From: Mesostigma viride
Taxonomy: Eukaryota > Streptophyta > Mesostigmatophyceae > Mesostigmatales > Mesostigmataceae
Reading direction: 5' to 3'
NCBI GenBank assembly: GCA_009746045.1
Contig: RPFO01000312.1
Location: forward strand, 3,295,079-3,359,078
DNA: 64,000 bases
Positions within the stretch are counted from its first letter, which is position 1. Each line of letters begins with the position of its first letter. The notes under the pieces are model-generated. The model did not search any database. It was given only the letters and a program-made list of their open reading frames with translations, and was not told where the DNA came from. Shown here in pieces: positions 45,601-55,977 of this stretch. The translations under genes were made by a program, and so were the position numbers.

Positions 45601-48600
45601 GAGGGCGCACAGTAAGTCACCACCACAAGGTTGCTACGGTATGGATGGTGACACAGGCAATGGTGGAGGGCGTGCCGTAATTGAGTTTTCAGGGGCTCAT
45701 TGCTGCCATTGTAGGCCCACGTAGAGACCCGCATAGCCACGGAATCATGCCAGAGTTCCTAGTTCGAATCCGTGTTGGAGCTACTTGAGCTTTCGCGTTT
45801 TGTCACGTCCCGTTGCTCGGCAGCCTATAGTTTAGCATTTGTTGCTTGCCTCAAGGATTTAAGGCAGTGCCCCTTGGAGCGGCAATTGCGGTCGGGGCAC
45901 AGGCAGGAGACGCTCTCGTTGTGTATATAACCCTCCATTCTCCATAGGCCTCCCATAGGCCTCGAAATGTCCCTAAAATCCGCTACAAGCGCAAGATCTT
46001 GGCGTGGTGTGGGTATCATTGGAGCACTCTTTCCCAACAATTAGTGCTGGCTGGGCAAGATCTTCTGCTGGTTGCTGGCATCCGAGACCATCGCTCGCCT
46101 GCGTGCTGCCTGCGTGCTGCCTGCGTGCTGCCTGCGTGCTGCCTGCGTGCCGCACCACTAGCGCATGGCTGGGTAGAGCTAGCTTGGTGATTGTGAGGGG
46201 GGAAGCCGGAGAGTCTATTGTTGACTTTTGACGCTTGGGGTTGTTCACCCAGCGCTGAAGAGGGTGTCTGTCGATCCAGTATTTGGACGTTTCAGGTTGC
46301 CTTCCTCCCTCTTTCGTCTTTTTCCCACGTGTGCGTGCATGCATTTTTTTTTCTGCGCACCAACCTTGACCTGCCCACATTTAACCGCAGACAAATGCTT
46401 GAGTCTTGCCATCTAATCTGTGTGTGTATCCCTGCTGTGTGCGGGCCCCTGCCCCTGCCCGTCGCTCCCTCCGGTGGCGCCACCTGGCAGCATCGAGCGG
46501 CCCTTCTTCCTGGGCTTCACCGTGCACTACGCAAACTCGTTGATCGCGTGGATCGACCTGCTGCTCGCCGAACGCATGTTCCGGTACGGGTGGCAGCATC
46601 ACCTTGCAGGCATAACACTAGTAGCATAATGTAGCATGCTCCGGTACGGGTGGCAGCATGACCTTGCAGGCATAACACTAGTGGCATAATGTAGCATGTT
46701 CCGGTACGGGTGGCAGCATGACCTTGCAGGCATAACACTAGTAGCATAATGTAGCATGTTCCGGTACGGGTGGCAGCATGACCTTGCAGGCATAACACTA
46801 GTAGCATAATGTAGCATGTTCCGGTACGGGTGGCAGCATGACCTTGCAGGCATAACACTAGTAGCATAATGTAGCATGTTCCGGTACGGGTGGCAGGCTT
46901 ATGGTAGCATGATATCAGAGTGTTTCGCAATGGTCTAGGTAGCAGAATATTGCATGTTCCGGTACGGATGACAGTGTAATGGATCATGGCTTAGTATAGC
47001 ACTACTATGATATACAGTCCATTCACGCCTTAAGTTGGGTTGGCTTAAGGGGTGAATGACTGTAGTAGTACGTTGGTAGTCTGGTGTGCTGTGGCAGCAG
47101 TACAGTGATGGTAGGGTGGGCCTGCGGTGTACCAAGCGCATGTTTCGTTACGGGAGGCAGCGTCACCTCGCAAGTATAAGACTCGGATGATGTCTGAATG
47201 GCAGGATGGCAGTGCATCAACTAGAATATGGACCGGCTGCGAACGCATGTTGTCCAGTAGAGGCACAGCACTGCACCATCGCCACATGACGGCGGCACCG
47301 CACCAGTGTCGTATGACGGTGGCAGTTTGCAATCTTTTGCTGGCCCCCGTGCATCGAGATGGTGGTGTAGTTACGATGGCGTTAGTGTAGGGACGATGGC
47401 TTGTGCCTGGTGCTCACCGAACGCATGAATGATGGAGCCGCCATCCTTCGTACTACGTACGAAGGATGTACACTGTGCTCTTGGGAATGCGACCACCCTG
47501 GCGGTCGGGTTTCGAAGTTTAGAGCCAAAATAGCTTGTTAGTATATTTCGCACCACAGGTTGGTAAAGTTGAACCCATGCGCCGCTCCCTCTGCTTTATG
47601 TAGCTTACACGACCCCAGCTCATGCCCCATATTCCAATGTTGCTAGTCCCGTCCAGCTGCCCTCACTAGTGCCGTTACTGCCGCTTATGCCGCGTACGCC
47701 CCCTAATCTGCGCATGCCATGCCTCTCTATGACTACCCCCCCTCACTCACTCACCCACACACTCCCTGTACCCACGATCACGTGCATGGGAATATGCCCT
47801 TGGTGCCACAGGAAGGGATCCTACTACCTGGCTGGCACTCTGGCGGCTGTGTACCTTTTCTGGATCAACATTTGCTTCATGTACACCGGGGTGAGTGAGC
47901 CAAGTAACTTGAGAGTAACTTGGGAGTGAGCCAAGTAAGTGGAGAGGAACTTGGAGTGAGCCAAGACTTGGGTCGCCGTCGCGTGTCTTTGCAGTGGGAC
48001 CAGGTTTCAGCAGGTACCTATGCATCGGACCACCTCGCTCCCATTATTTTGCATATGCGGGACTTTGCTGCATACAGTTAGGCTCATACTTTGCCACCCT
48101 TGGGGGGGGACTGCAGCAGGCACCAAGTGGGCCGCGAGTCTTTTTGCGTCGCAAAAGAGTACTCACTTCCTATTACTCGGGGAGTTGACACGGCGTGGCT
48201 GGAGTGGTTTTGACGTAAGTTACGTTTGTGTCATCACTTGTTTGCTGAATGTTTAGTTATGTTGTTTTGCTTCTCGCGTCCCTATGCAGCACTGTGTGGG
48301 ATGTGGGTCGTGGGACCAAGGGGCTCATGGAACAAATGATTGTTTTGGTGACGGTGATCCTCGACTTACCTCCAGTGCACATGTATGTGCGGATCCCCTG
48401 AACCTCTAATCCCCCACCCACGCCCGATGGTGCAAAGTTTGACTACGCCCACATGCTATGCATCACACTGTGCAAGCACGCGCTTAGGTGTATTCCTTGG
48501 GCCGCAGGTCACATGCACAAGCTTCTCATACCAAGAATGGCTGCCTCAGTGTTTGTACTTACATTGTATCTGCGCTGTCGTCGTGCAATCGCCTGCCATG

Positions 48601-48768
48601 TTGCCACAGATATTCCCTTACCCCTTCCTGAACCTTCTCCCGCACCCATGGGGCCTCCTGGGGACGGCCGGGGGGTCCATCGTCATCCTGTGCATAATCC
48701 TCTTGCTTGGCAAGAGAATCTCCCGCTCTTGGCATGGGCGACGCGCCATTAAAAAGAAGCGATCGTAG
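42694..48768 (+). CDS. FAR-17a/AIG1-like membrane hydrolase
   Basis: Seven exons: 42694-42809, 43118-43199, 44459-44536, 45493-45611, 46491-46583, 47812-47890, 48610-48768. Total 726 nt, 241 residues, phases all consistent, about the usual family length. Membrane segments: RIILVFHIFALLWFGSVW near residue 32, YLTFFGFTLQVLQLLVCCLA from 67, ADTLSCAVFGVAHVITI from about 98, VHYANSLIAWIDLLLAE from 143, YYLAGTLAAVYLFWINI from about 167, SIVILCIILLLG near the C-terminus. In animal AIG1/ADTRP the catalytic pair is a Thr and a His; here Thr69 (YLTF) and His144 (TVHY) sit in the matching places. The IFPYPFLN loop is also typical. The tail IKKKRS has a dilysine-like basic end, suggesting ER retention (inference). 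The intron after exon 3 uses a GC donor (AAG|GCAAGC). Likely hydrolyses fatty acid esters of hydroxy fatty acids or similar lipids. Confidence 0.87.
44599..44623 (+). repeat. Decoy copy of AIG1-like exon 3 3' edge
   Basis: GGCATCCGGACAACCCAAGG then CAAGC copies the real end and GC donor at 44519-44541 (GGCATCCTCACAACCAAGG then CAAGC), 80 bp downstream. Confidence 0.85.
45335..45373 (+). repeat. Decoy copy of AIG1-like exon 4 5' edge
   Basis: CTGCAGCCGCGCCTCCGCTT..TGGCCGACACGCTCTCC matches the real acceptor and exon start at 45487-45526 (CCGCAGCCGCGCCTACTGTG..), 150 bp upstream. Confidence 0.92.
46575..46970 (+). repeat. 60-bp tandem array of AIG1-like exon 5 3' edge
   Basis: The exon end and donor CATGTTCC-GGTACGGGTGGC (46576-46595) repeat at 46641, 46701, 46761, 46821 and 46881 with nearly identical 60-bp units, and again at about 46961. 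A weaker echo lies near 47142. Each unit restores a GT donor in the same context. Confidence 0.95.
47015..47062. mobile_element. 48-bp foldback copy of the 4339-4571 MITE
   Basis: CAGTCCATTCACGCCTTAAG..CTTAAGGGGTGAATGACTG with TA on both sides (47013-47014, 47063-47064). Only the two inverted ends remain. Lies in an AIG1-like intron. Confidence 0.82.
47881..47970 (+). repeat. Tandem GTGAGTGAGCCAAGTAA units after an AIG1-like donor
   Basis: GAGTGAGCCAAG repeats about three times directly after the donor of exon 6. Confidence 0.7.
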
Positions 48769-49150
48769 TAGATAGAAGAGTTTTGCAAATAGTGTTGTCG
48801 GAGACTTTTGCACTATGCACGCATTTGCGTGCTCGTATCGATGATACAACCAGCACAGACGCCGGAAACTGAGCGTCGTATATTGGCAGCACTGATATCA
48901 TGACTGCATTACGAAATTACAATAGCTTACCAAATCATGTGACTCCATCACAGAGCACAAGTCCTCAGGTCCTCACTACGTTAGTTACAGTCAAATGCTT
49001 CCGTCATCAATAACACATGCGATCGATCGGCGCAATATTATGTACACATGATTGTATCACGTGGTCATATATTCTCCGTGCATCAGTACTTTGATCTGCG
49101 CACATAGCTCCAGGGGTGAGTAAGAAGTCAGTAAGTGCGTGGACATTCAG
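48769..49150. other. 3' flank of AIG1-like gene
   Basis: No exon. Near 48840 ATGATACAACCAGCACAGAC recalls sequences at 44916 and 52697, suggesting a worn dispersed repeat. Confidence 0.4.
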
Positions 49151-49151
49151 T

Positions 49152-50168
49152 TAATTAATTAATAGACTCGTGCTCCCGTTGGGGAGTCACGGAGCATTAA
49201 CCCCGATGGATGGATGGATGCAAACAGGACTCCTACCGGTCTAATCTATCTACAACATCTATCTACAACATCTATCTACATCAAAAGCCAACTAGTCTTA
49301 GCTCGCTAACCTAGGGGACCTGTCTGGCGTGCTTCCCGTATGTTTGCAAACGCGGGCGCTTCCCCACGGGAGGGGGTTCGTTGTCCTCTATGACCTGGGC
49401 CCACTTGCATGGCCTTCCATCATCTTGTTCCAAATCACGGAGAGACCTAGCCCCCCCATATCTGCGGCTAGCTGTTCTTAATTGAAGGTGCGGGCCTTGC
49501 GGAGGCGAGCATTGCTGGGCCCGGCCCACGTAAGGAGGTGCCGGCCAGGCTGAGCTGGGCGCAGCCCCGCGGAGGGGCCACGTGAGGTGTCTACCTGGTT
49601 GGTGCGAGCTAAGGCCCTACTCGCTGCAGGCGCCGCTGCTTGTGATATATGGCATGCCGACGTACAGGTCCTCATTGCGAACATGAGCAGCATATATAGC
49701 CTACTCGGAAAATGGATCGCAGCATGTTGGTGACCGCGCCGTCCAGCTTTCTGGCCAGGTCGGCTATGAGGGTCCACGTCTCGGCCCCGTACGTAAGAAC
49801 AGGGAGGACTAGGACCTTAAACAGGTCCTGTTTCTCTATCTTGCCCAGGGGCTTGCGCCACAGGGCCCAGTATTGGCGTAAAGCGTGCCAGGCGAGGGAG
49901 ATGCTGTGGTCCACATCAGCCTCGCAGCTGGGGAGGAGGCTGCCCAGCAACTAATTGACGCGGTCCCGTTACAGGACTCGAGAGCCATCAAGGAGAAAGA
50001 GGGCGGGCGGTGGCTGAGCGAGCCCAATCGCCAAAGCCTCTGTCTTCTTGCTGACCTCAAGCCCTATACTGCGCGGGCCTCGATTGCAAGCTAGGCAGTC
50101 AAGCCACGTCTGCACGCGTGCTCAGTGCCCTCGAAGAGGGTGGTGTCGTCTGCATAGATGATGTCCGC
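49152..50168 (-). mobile_element. 5'-truncated LINE
   Basis: Left end TTAATTAATTAATAG, the CTCCC-GTTG-GGGAG hairpin and GGATGGATGG. Minus-strand RT blocks then follow: PPVGKRPR, RTNQVDTSRGP, VLPVLTYGAETWTLIADLAR, and at 50126-50168 IIYADDTTLFEG, the RT active site. Frameshifts are present. It stops abruptly at a GTGAACATGCATGCACTG repeat. Confidence 0.9.
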
Positions 50169-51003
50169 GTGAACATGCATGCACTGATGATGTGTGTGAA
50201 CATGCATGCACTGAAAGCATGCATGCCACGGATATCGAGTACCCGATGAGGTTCTTTTCTACTCGGATATACTTTACCCGCAAAGGCAAGTAGCGCGACT
50301 TGACTCTCCCAGCTGTCTGGAGTCGCAGATAGTAACTCCGCGTAATCCGGACTATATCCAAGCTGACTGTACGCTCGGCCACGATCACGGTTGTGTGGGT
50401 AGGTTGCATGCTAACCCCCGAAAGCCCAGGAGAAGCGGTGAGTTATCTTCTATAGATTCAGCAATATAGTAGGACATATTGGCACCCCTCGCCGGTAAAG
50501 AGGCTTTTCGCAGTTGGCCGGGCTGTTTCGTAACGTTAAGTGAGATGCCTTCGGATCAGGAGACTCACACAGCCGTGAAATCATGCCGAATGCCCTATGT
50601 TTGATCGATTCCTTGCTGGTCTACAGCTTCTAAGCTTTCTTATTTTCTGTTTTCCGCGGAATCGCATGTTTGGGCAGCTACATAGCGTTTTCACGTTTGT
50701 TGTAGCTTTCTGACGACAATATATTCTCCATCATTAGGGTTATATTCTTATCGGTAGATATGGTTGCGTGATGTTGATGTATTGCTGTATCGCCTAACCA
50801 CCTGCATGGCCTTCGTAGCGGCGTGTATGGCTCATGGCACACTACTGGCTAGGTACCTTGAGTTTTTCGAAGCCTAGATACACCCGCAGGTCTACCCGCA
50901 CACTTCAGTCTACAGTTTCAATTTGCCAGGCAATGCCCCCGCCATGTCGCGCACGCACATTTCAGCATTAGTGCACATTTATTCCAGACTCTGTTTAATT
51001 AAT
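50169..51003. other. No gene seen
   Basis: Short tandem TGAACATGCATGCACTGA units at 50169-50225. 50565-50640 is related to 45727-45795 (CCGTGAAATCATGCC against CCACGGAATCATGCC), a worn dispersed repeat. Confidence 0.4.
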
Positions 51004-51345
51004 TAATTAATTAATTAAACTCGTGCTCCCGTTGGGGAGTCACGGAGCACCGAAGTGCTTTTAATCCCTGTGTGTGCACTACAGGAGAAAGGGCAGAGAC
51101 CCCCAGTCTCCTTCATGCCAAAGGCATGCCACAGCTGCAATCGGGCGCGGCTAGCTAAAGGACAGGCTAACGATCCGGCAAACTGTGGGTGCAATAAGAC
51201 CCATGTGAGCATATCATAGCAAGGAGCGTGGGCAAGTAATCTGAACATAGCCAGGGCGTAGCATGGCTGTACTAGGACTAGGCTAAGGCTATGGCTGGTT
51301 GTGTACCGTGCGTTGGCGGCACGTGACTAGGTGTGTTGGCACACT
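51004..51345 (-). mobile_element. SINE-like element S2, copy 1
   Basis: TTAA tail, then about 30 bp identical to the LINE 3' end (hairpin CTCCC-GTTG-GGGAG), then about 300 bp unrelated to the LINE. The duplication ACTCTGTTTAA flanks it (about 50991-51001 and 51346-51356). No ORF. Almost identical to 51957-52310. Confidence 0.87.
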
Positions 51346-51356
51346 CTGTTTAAGGT

Positions 51357-52403
51357 CCGGCCTAGTCCTCCCTGTTCTTACGTACGGGGCCGAGACGTGG
51401 ACCCTCATAGCCGACCTGGCCAGAAAGCTGGACGGCGCGGTCACCAACATGCTGCGATCCATTTTTCGTGTAGTAGGCTACGCTGCTCATGTTCGCAATG
51501 AGGACCTGTACCTCGGCATGCCATATATCACAAGCAGGTCGCCTGCAGTTAGTAGGGCACTTAGCTCGCACCAGCCAGGTAGACAACTCAACGTGCCCCC
51601 GCCGCGGGGCTGCGCCCAGCTCAGCCTGGCCGGCACCTCCTTACGTGGGCCGGGCCCCGCAATGCTCGACGCCGCAAGGCCCGCACCTTCAATTAAGAAC
51701 AGCTAGTCGCAGACATAGGGGGCCTAGGCCTCTCCGTGATTTGGAATTACAATATGATGGACAAGGCCAAGTGCATGGGCCCAGGTCATAGAGGACAACG
51801 AACCCCCTCCCGTGGGGAAGCGCCCGCGTTTGCAAACACGCGGGAAGCATGCCAGATCGCAGGACCCCTAGGGTAGAGAGCTTATCTAGAATATAGTTGG
51901 CTTGATGTTGTAGATAGACTAGACCGGTCTAGGATTGTGTGTCCCCATCCATCCATCCATTAATTAATTAATTAATTAAACTCGTGCTCCCGTTGGGGAG
52001 TCACGGAGCACCGAAGTGCTTTTAATCCCTGTGTGTGCACTACAGTAGAAAGGGCAGAGACCCCCAGTCTCCTTCATGCCAAAGGCATGCCACAGCTGCA
52101 ATCGGGCGCGGCTAGCTAAAAGGACAGGCTAACGATCCGGCAAACTGTGGGTGCAATAAGACCCATGTGAGCATATCATAGCAAGGAGCGTGGGCAAGTA
52201 ATCTGAACATAGCCAGGGCGTAGCATGGCTGTACTAGGACTAGGCTAAGGCTATGGCTGGTTGTGTACCGTGCGTTGGCGGCACGTGACTAGGTGTGTTG
52301 GCACAGCTAGGCAACATTCTAGGCATCCATCCATCCATCCATCATTTATAATTAATGCTCCGTGACTCCCCAACGGGACCACGAGTCTAATTAATTAATT
52401 AAC
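51357..52403 (+). mobile_element. LINE fragment on plus strand, split by an S2 insertion
   Basis: 51357-51955 encodes LVLPVLTYGAETWTLIADLAR, RNEDLYLGMPYITS, and in another frame the TWAGP and VIEDNEPPP tails. The 3' end resumes at about 52325 with CCATCCATCC, CTCCCCAACGGGAC and a TTAA tail. S2 copy 2 interrupts its 3' UTR. Confidence 0.82.
51957..52310 (-). mobile_element. SINE-like element S2, copy 2
   Basis: Same structure as copy 1; only a few differences are visible over about 330 bp (ACAGTAGAAA for ACAGGAGAAA, one extra A). It sits in the CCATCCATCC tract of the LINE. Confidence 0.87.
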
Positions 52404-52998
52404 TAATTTTATACCAGACTCTCCTCGTGAGTAAAATTTCGATTGCAGCTGTAAAATTCCGCGCATGAGGGAAGATGGGCGTCTCTGCCCCCTTCCCAGT
52501 CTGCAACCTACAGGGATGAAGAGCCGCACTTTAACTCCAGATGTAATGTTGTGCTACGTCATGACTCCAAAACGGGAGCGCGCGTGCTTAAATGAAAATT
52601 GAATTCATTATTCCAATCGGTAAAAAATTTCAACAGTGATATAGCATTCTTGAATACAGTGTTGGTACTGTCACCTTGATATATATCGATCCATGAGACA
52701 ACCAGCACAGACCAGCACAGCCCTGGGCGAGTGAGTCGCGCCACTTGCGCCTGCGCGGGTGAAGTGTCCGCATAGAAAGGTACCTCATCGGGTACTCCGT
52801 GGCATGCCTTCAGTGCATGTTCACGCACTTAAGTATACTCTGATTTGGCACGCCGCAAAGGTGAAAGGTTAAGTATTCTTACGCATACAGGCCAGAAATT
52901 AATCTGGAGATATGATCTGGACCATGGTACCTTGAGCCTACTGCTATCGTATCCGTGTTTGTTGATCGAGAAATTACAGGAGAATAGAAAGGAATTGG
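52404..52998. other. Worn repeat remnants
   Basis: 52559-52584 keeps CATGACTCC..ACGGGAGCGCG, a decayed hairpin end. 52683-52720 and 52889-52935 carry the ACAACCAGCACAGACCAGC and GGACCATGGTACCTTGAGCC blocks shared with 44916-44970. No gene. Confidence 0.5.
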
Positions 52999-53370
52999 CC
53001 CCCATGGATGATGCCTTCAGAATTTAGCCACGCCCTGCCTATAATGGGACCTCACCCCCATGGATGTCGCATTAAGAATTTAGCCATGCTTTGCCACGCA
53101 GAGAGATGCTCTCTGTCGAGAAGCCATGCCCTAGCTCTTGTATAGCCATGATGATCTTCCCCCACATGACATACTCCCCCTTAGCTGGGCATAGTGTGAA
53201 GATCATGAGGGTGCAGGTGCCCTGGTGCACCTAGAGCAAGGGTAGCTTACATTCCCACCCTTGCAGGAAGTAGCCCAGAATGTATTAAAAGCCATATGCC
53301 CCTTCTCAGGGATATGAGCTACATGTACTCCCAACGGAGTTATGTTTCTAATTAATTAATTAATTAATTA
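52999..53370 (+). mobile_element. SINE-like element S1, copy 2
   Basis: Matches the reverse complement of 7896-8285. The 3' end is ACATGTA-CTCC-CAAC-GGAG-TTATGT followed by a TTAA tail (53348-53371). Confidence 0.88.
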
Positions 53371-53440
53371 ATGGAAAGGAATTGAGGTGGAAATGTGTAG
53401 CTTGTACATTAGAAAATTACGGCTGGCTAACGTTCAGAGC

Positions 53441-53531
53441 ACATGATCTCCCAACGGAGTCATGATTTAATTTAATTTAATTTAATTTAATTTAATTTAA
53501 TTTAATTTAATTTAATTTAATTTAATTTAAT
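53441..53531 (+). mobile_element. Minimal retroinsertion: hairpin plus (TTTAA)n
   Basis: Only about 25 bp of element, forming CATGA-T-CTCC-CAAC-GGAG-TCATG, followed by about 65 bp of TTTAA repeats. It is bounded by the 9-bp duplication GTTCAGAGC (53432-53440, 53532-53540). Confidence 0.9.
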
Positions 53532-53540
53532 GTTCAGAGC

Positions 53541-53947
53541 GAGGGCTTCACGGTGTAGAGCTCTGAGCAACAAGCTCACGTGAGCAGTGCGTGTGTTCCT
53601 AGCGGCCAGGAGTGTCCACTGCTGTGACTCGCTCTCCCGCCGTTTAATGAAGAATCACCCTCACTGGAAGTAAGTACCCTCAATTCAACACGAGGAAAAT
53701 CACCCTCAATGGAGCTACCATCAATAGGTCATGTCAGTCACTAACACACTATGCCATGCCATGCTTCCAAACGTCCAAGAAAAGCTGCACACGGTGCAAA
53801 CACAAGTATCGCATCACGTTGCAATGGGCGGGCGGCGTGAACCAACATCCCGCGACACAGAAAGTACAGCCACAATATGTATATACAAGGTAGTACCTAT
53901 ATTTCACATTTGTGATGCAGTTATTGTGATGCAAGTTCATTCATATT
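53541..53947. other. No gene seen
   Basis: Mixed sequence; a few GAAAATCACCCTCAAT-type short repeats at 53650-53712. No supported exon. Confidence 0.35.
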
Positions 53948-54041
53948 GTGATGCAAGTGCCCTGGTGCACCTAGAGCAAGGGTCCTTTACATCCCCACCC
54001 TTGCAGGAAGTAGCTTAGGATGTATGATAGGCCATATGCCC
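53948..54041 (+). mobile_element. S1 fragment
   Basis: GTGCCCTGGTGCACCTAGAG to GGCCATATGCCCCC matches the middle of S1 (53218-53308). It ends exactly where an exon-like GC-rich block begins. Confidence 0.8.
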
Positions 54042-54086
54042 CCTCCAGCTTCGGCAGACGGCAGCCTCCAGCATGCCTACCTCCAG

Positions 54087-54206
54087 CTTCGGCAGACGGC
54101 GGGGCGGCAGAAGCCGGTCTACTGGAAGGGGGCGGACATCTACGTCGCCCACAAGCCCTGGCAGGCGACCCCTGCAACCCCAGCCACCCCAGCCACCCCA
54201 GCCTAG
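54087..54206 (+). CDS. Orphan exon-like fragment of unknown gene
   Basis: After CTACCTCCAG (acceptor-like) reads LRQTAGRQKPVYWKGADIYV, then AHKPWQ and (ATP)n to a TAG at 54204. GC-rich and codon-like, unlike its AT-rich surroundings. A decoy copy of its first bases (CCTCCAGCTTCGGCAGACGG) lies at 54044-54063. No upstream partner exon found. Could be a captured or stranded terminal exon. Confidence 0.4.
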   Translation, partial: LRQTAGRQKPVYWKGADIYVAHKPWQATPATPATPATPA

Positions 54207-54284
54207 GGAATATATAGCAGTAGTGTAGACTAGAAAGCTTAGTGACGTGGCCATGTATGCCTACGTGATGGGCCCACACCCGCC

Positions 54285-54635
54285 CTTGCAATAGCCGTAG
54301 CAATGTCAAGTCATGCTTTGCCCATGCAGGGAGTTACTCCCTGCTGAGAGGCCATGTGTACCCTAGCTATAGCCTAGCCACATACCTTCCACCCCATATG
54401 TCATGCAGGCCTTCTAGGCCCTCTCCTCAAGCCCCCCCTGGGTGCCTGTGCTTGTTTAGGAGGCATGAACCATCATGGAGGTGCAGGTGCACCTAGTGCA
54501 CCCAGAGCAGGTGATAGTTGTACATCCTACACCTGCAGGTTGTCGCCCTGATTGTATTACAAACCCATAGATGCCCCTTTCTCAGGGCTATGTGTTACAT
54601 ATGCTCCCCACGGAGCTATGATTTTTAATTAATTA
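54285..54635 (+). mobile_element. Divergent S1 copy
   Basis: Same order of blocks as S1 (CATGCTTTGCC, GAGGCCATG, CTAGCTATAGCC, GGTGCAGGTGCACC, CCTGCAGG). It ends ACATATG-CTCC-CCAC-GGAG-CTATGA plus TTAA tail. Strongly diverged. Confidence 0.7.
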
Positions 54636-54705
54636 ATTAATATGCCCCCTCTCAAGGGCTATGTGCTACATATACTCCCAACGGAGTTATGTTACAATTC
54701 AATGC
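54636..54705 (+). mobile_element. S1 3' end only
   Basis: ATGCCCCCTCTCAAGGGCTA, then ACATATA-CTCC-CAAC-GGAG-TTATGT and an AATTCAATG tail. No full-length body. Confidence 0.75.
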
Positions 54706-55077
54706 AGTTATCACACTACAGGCAGGACCTGCAATGCACCATGCAAATTGTTACAATGGTAGGCATGAGCCGGCCCTTGCGACTGCATGCAGCTTCCAAC
54801 GCCAAGCACGGCAAAAGCGAGAGACTATGTTTGTAAACGTTCCAGGTAACGTTCCCATTGCACGCCAACTAGATAGCGTTGGAGCAGCCGCTCCAGCGCC
54901 ATGGCGCTTTGTTGAGGCTCCTCATCCACCTGACTGCTAACCCCAACATTGCACATTGAATGGTTTCCATGGCGCCATTGAAAACCATCTCTTGAATCTC
55001 TACATGCGGCTGCCACCATCCCACCATCCTCGTCATCCACCTCAATATCGTCACCACCACAAGATGCACTCCCTCCT

Positions 55078-55977
55078 CTAACCGTCTTCCTCCTCCTCAT
55101 CGTCATCCCACTCCTCACTCTCTCCATCACCATCAACATCTTCCCCACTATCACCATCCACATTCTCCTCATCCTCCTCATGCTCCTCATCCGAATTCTC
55201 CTCCTCCTCCTCATCCTCCTCATCCTCCTCATCCTCCTCATCCTCCTCCTCCTCCTCCTCATCCTCCTCATACTCCTCATACTCCTCCTCCTCCTCCTCC
55301 TCATCCTCCGCATCCTCCTCATCCTCCTCATCCTCCTCATCCTCCTCATCCTCCTCATCCTCCTCATCCTCCTCATCCTCCTCATCCTCCTCATCCTCCT
55401 CATCCTCCTCATCCTCCTCATCCTCCTCATCCTCCTCATCCTCCTCATCCTCCTCATCCTCCTCATCCTCCTCATCCTCCTCATCCTCCTCATCCTCCTC
55501 ATCCTCCTCATCCTCCTCATCCTCCTCATCCTCCTCATCCTCCTCATCCTCCTCATCCTCCTCATCCTCCTCATCCTCCTCATCCTCCTCATCCTCCTCA
55601 TCCTCCTCATCCTCCTCATCCTCCTCATCCTCCTCATCCTCCTCATCCTCCTCATCCTCCTCATCCTCCTCATCCTCCTCATCCTCCTTCTCGTCATCGC
55701 CATCGACATCGATATCAACACAATCACCACCATCAACATCATCACCATTATGAGCAGCACCATCATCAAAATCGGCATCATCACCATCATCATCATAATC
55801 GTCGTCGTTATCGGCATTGTCATCATCACCGCCCCCATGTTCATCACCATCACTATCACTATCACCATAAACATCCTCCTCATCCTCATCACTGTGGCCA
55901 CGCTCCCCGCCACTCGAGCTCGTGCTCCAACACCCGTCACCATCGCTGTCCTCCCTCCCGCTATCAAAGTACTGCTC
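55078..55977 (-). CDS. Acidic low-complexity coding block, probable severed 3' end of the LRR gene
   Basis: Minus-strand frame starting in the last 50-bp unit: QYFDSGREDSDGDGCW, then GERGHSDEDEEDVYGDSDSD, a long (DEE)n/(EDE)n stretch and WDDDEEEEDG before a stop at 55078. In the same frame (offset 1146 nt, a multiple of 3) as the LRR reading frame on the other side of the minisatellite. The array between contains stops, so whether this block is translated with the LRR part is unknown. The overlapping (RMR)n frame is also open and cannot be fully excluded. Confidence 0.45.
   Translation of the reverse strand, partial: EQYFDSGREDSDGDGCWSTSSSGGERGHSDEDEEDVYGDSDSDGDEHGGGDDDNADNDDDYDDDGDDADFDDGAAHNGDDVDGGDCVDIDVDGDDEKEDEEDEEDEEDEEDEEDEEDEEDEEDEEDEEDEEDEEDEEDEEDEEDEEDEEDEEDEEDEEDEEDEEDEEDEEDEEDEEDEEDEEDEEDEEDEEDEEDEEDEEDEEDEEDEEDEEDEEDEEDEEDAEDEEEEEEEYEEYEEDEEEEEEDEEDEEDEEDEEEEENSDEEHEEDEENVDGDSGEDVDGDGESEEWDDDEEEEDG
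55195..55690. repeat. (ATCCTCCTC)n nonamer array
   Basis: About 55 units, very regular between 55310 and 55690. Codes Asp-Glu-Glu on the minus strand. Confidence 0.96.

Noticed and set aside
45727-45795. tRNA-like stretch with AGTTCGAATCC
   Set aside because: The T-arm stem does not pair and no acceptor or anticodon stem forms; a related worn copy at 50565 points to an old repeat, not a tRNA gene.
46517-46987. Minus-strand ORF with RTGTCYIMLLVLCLQGHAA repeats
   Set aside because: Antisense of the 60-bp donor-edge array in the AIG1-like intron.
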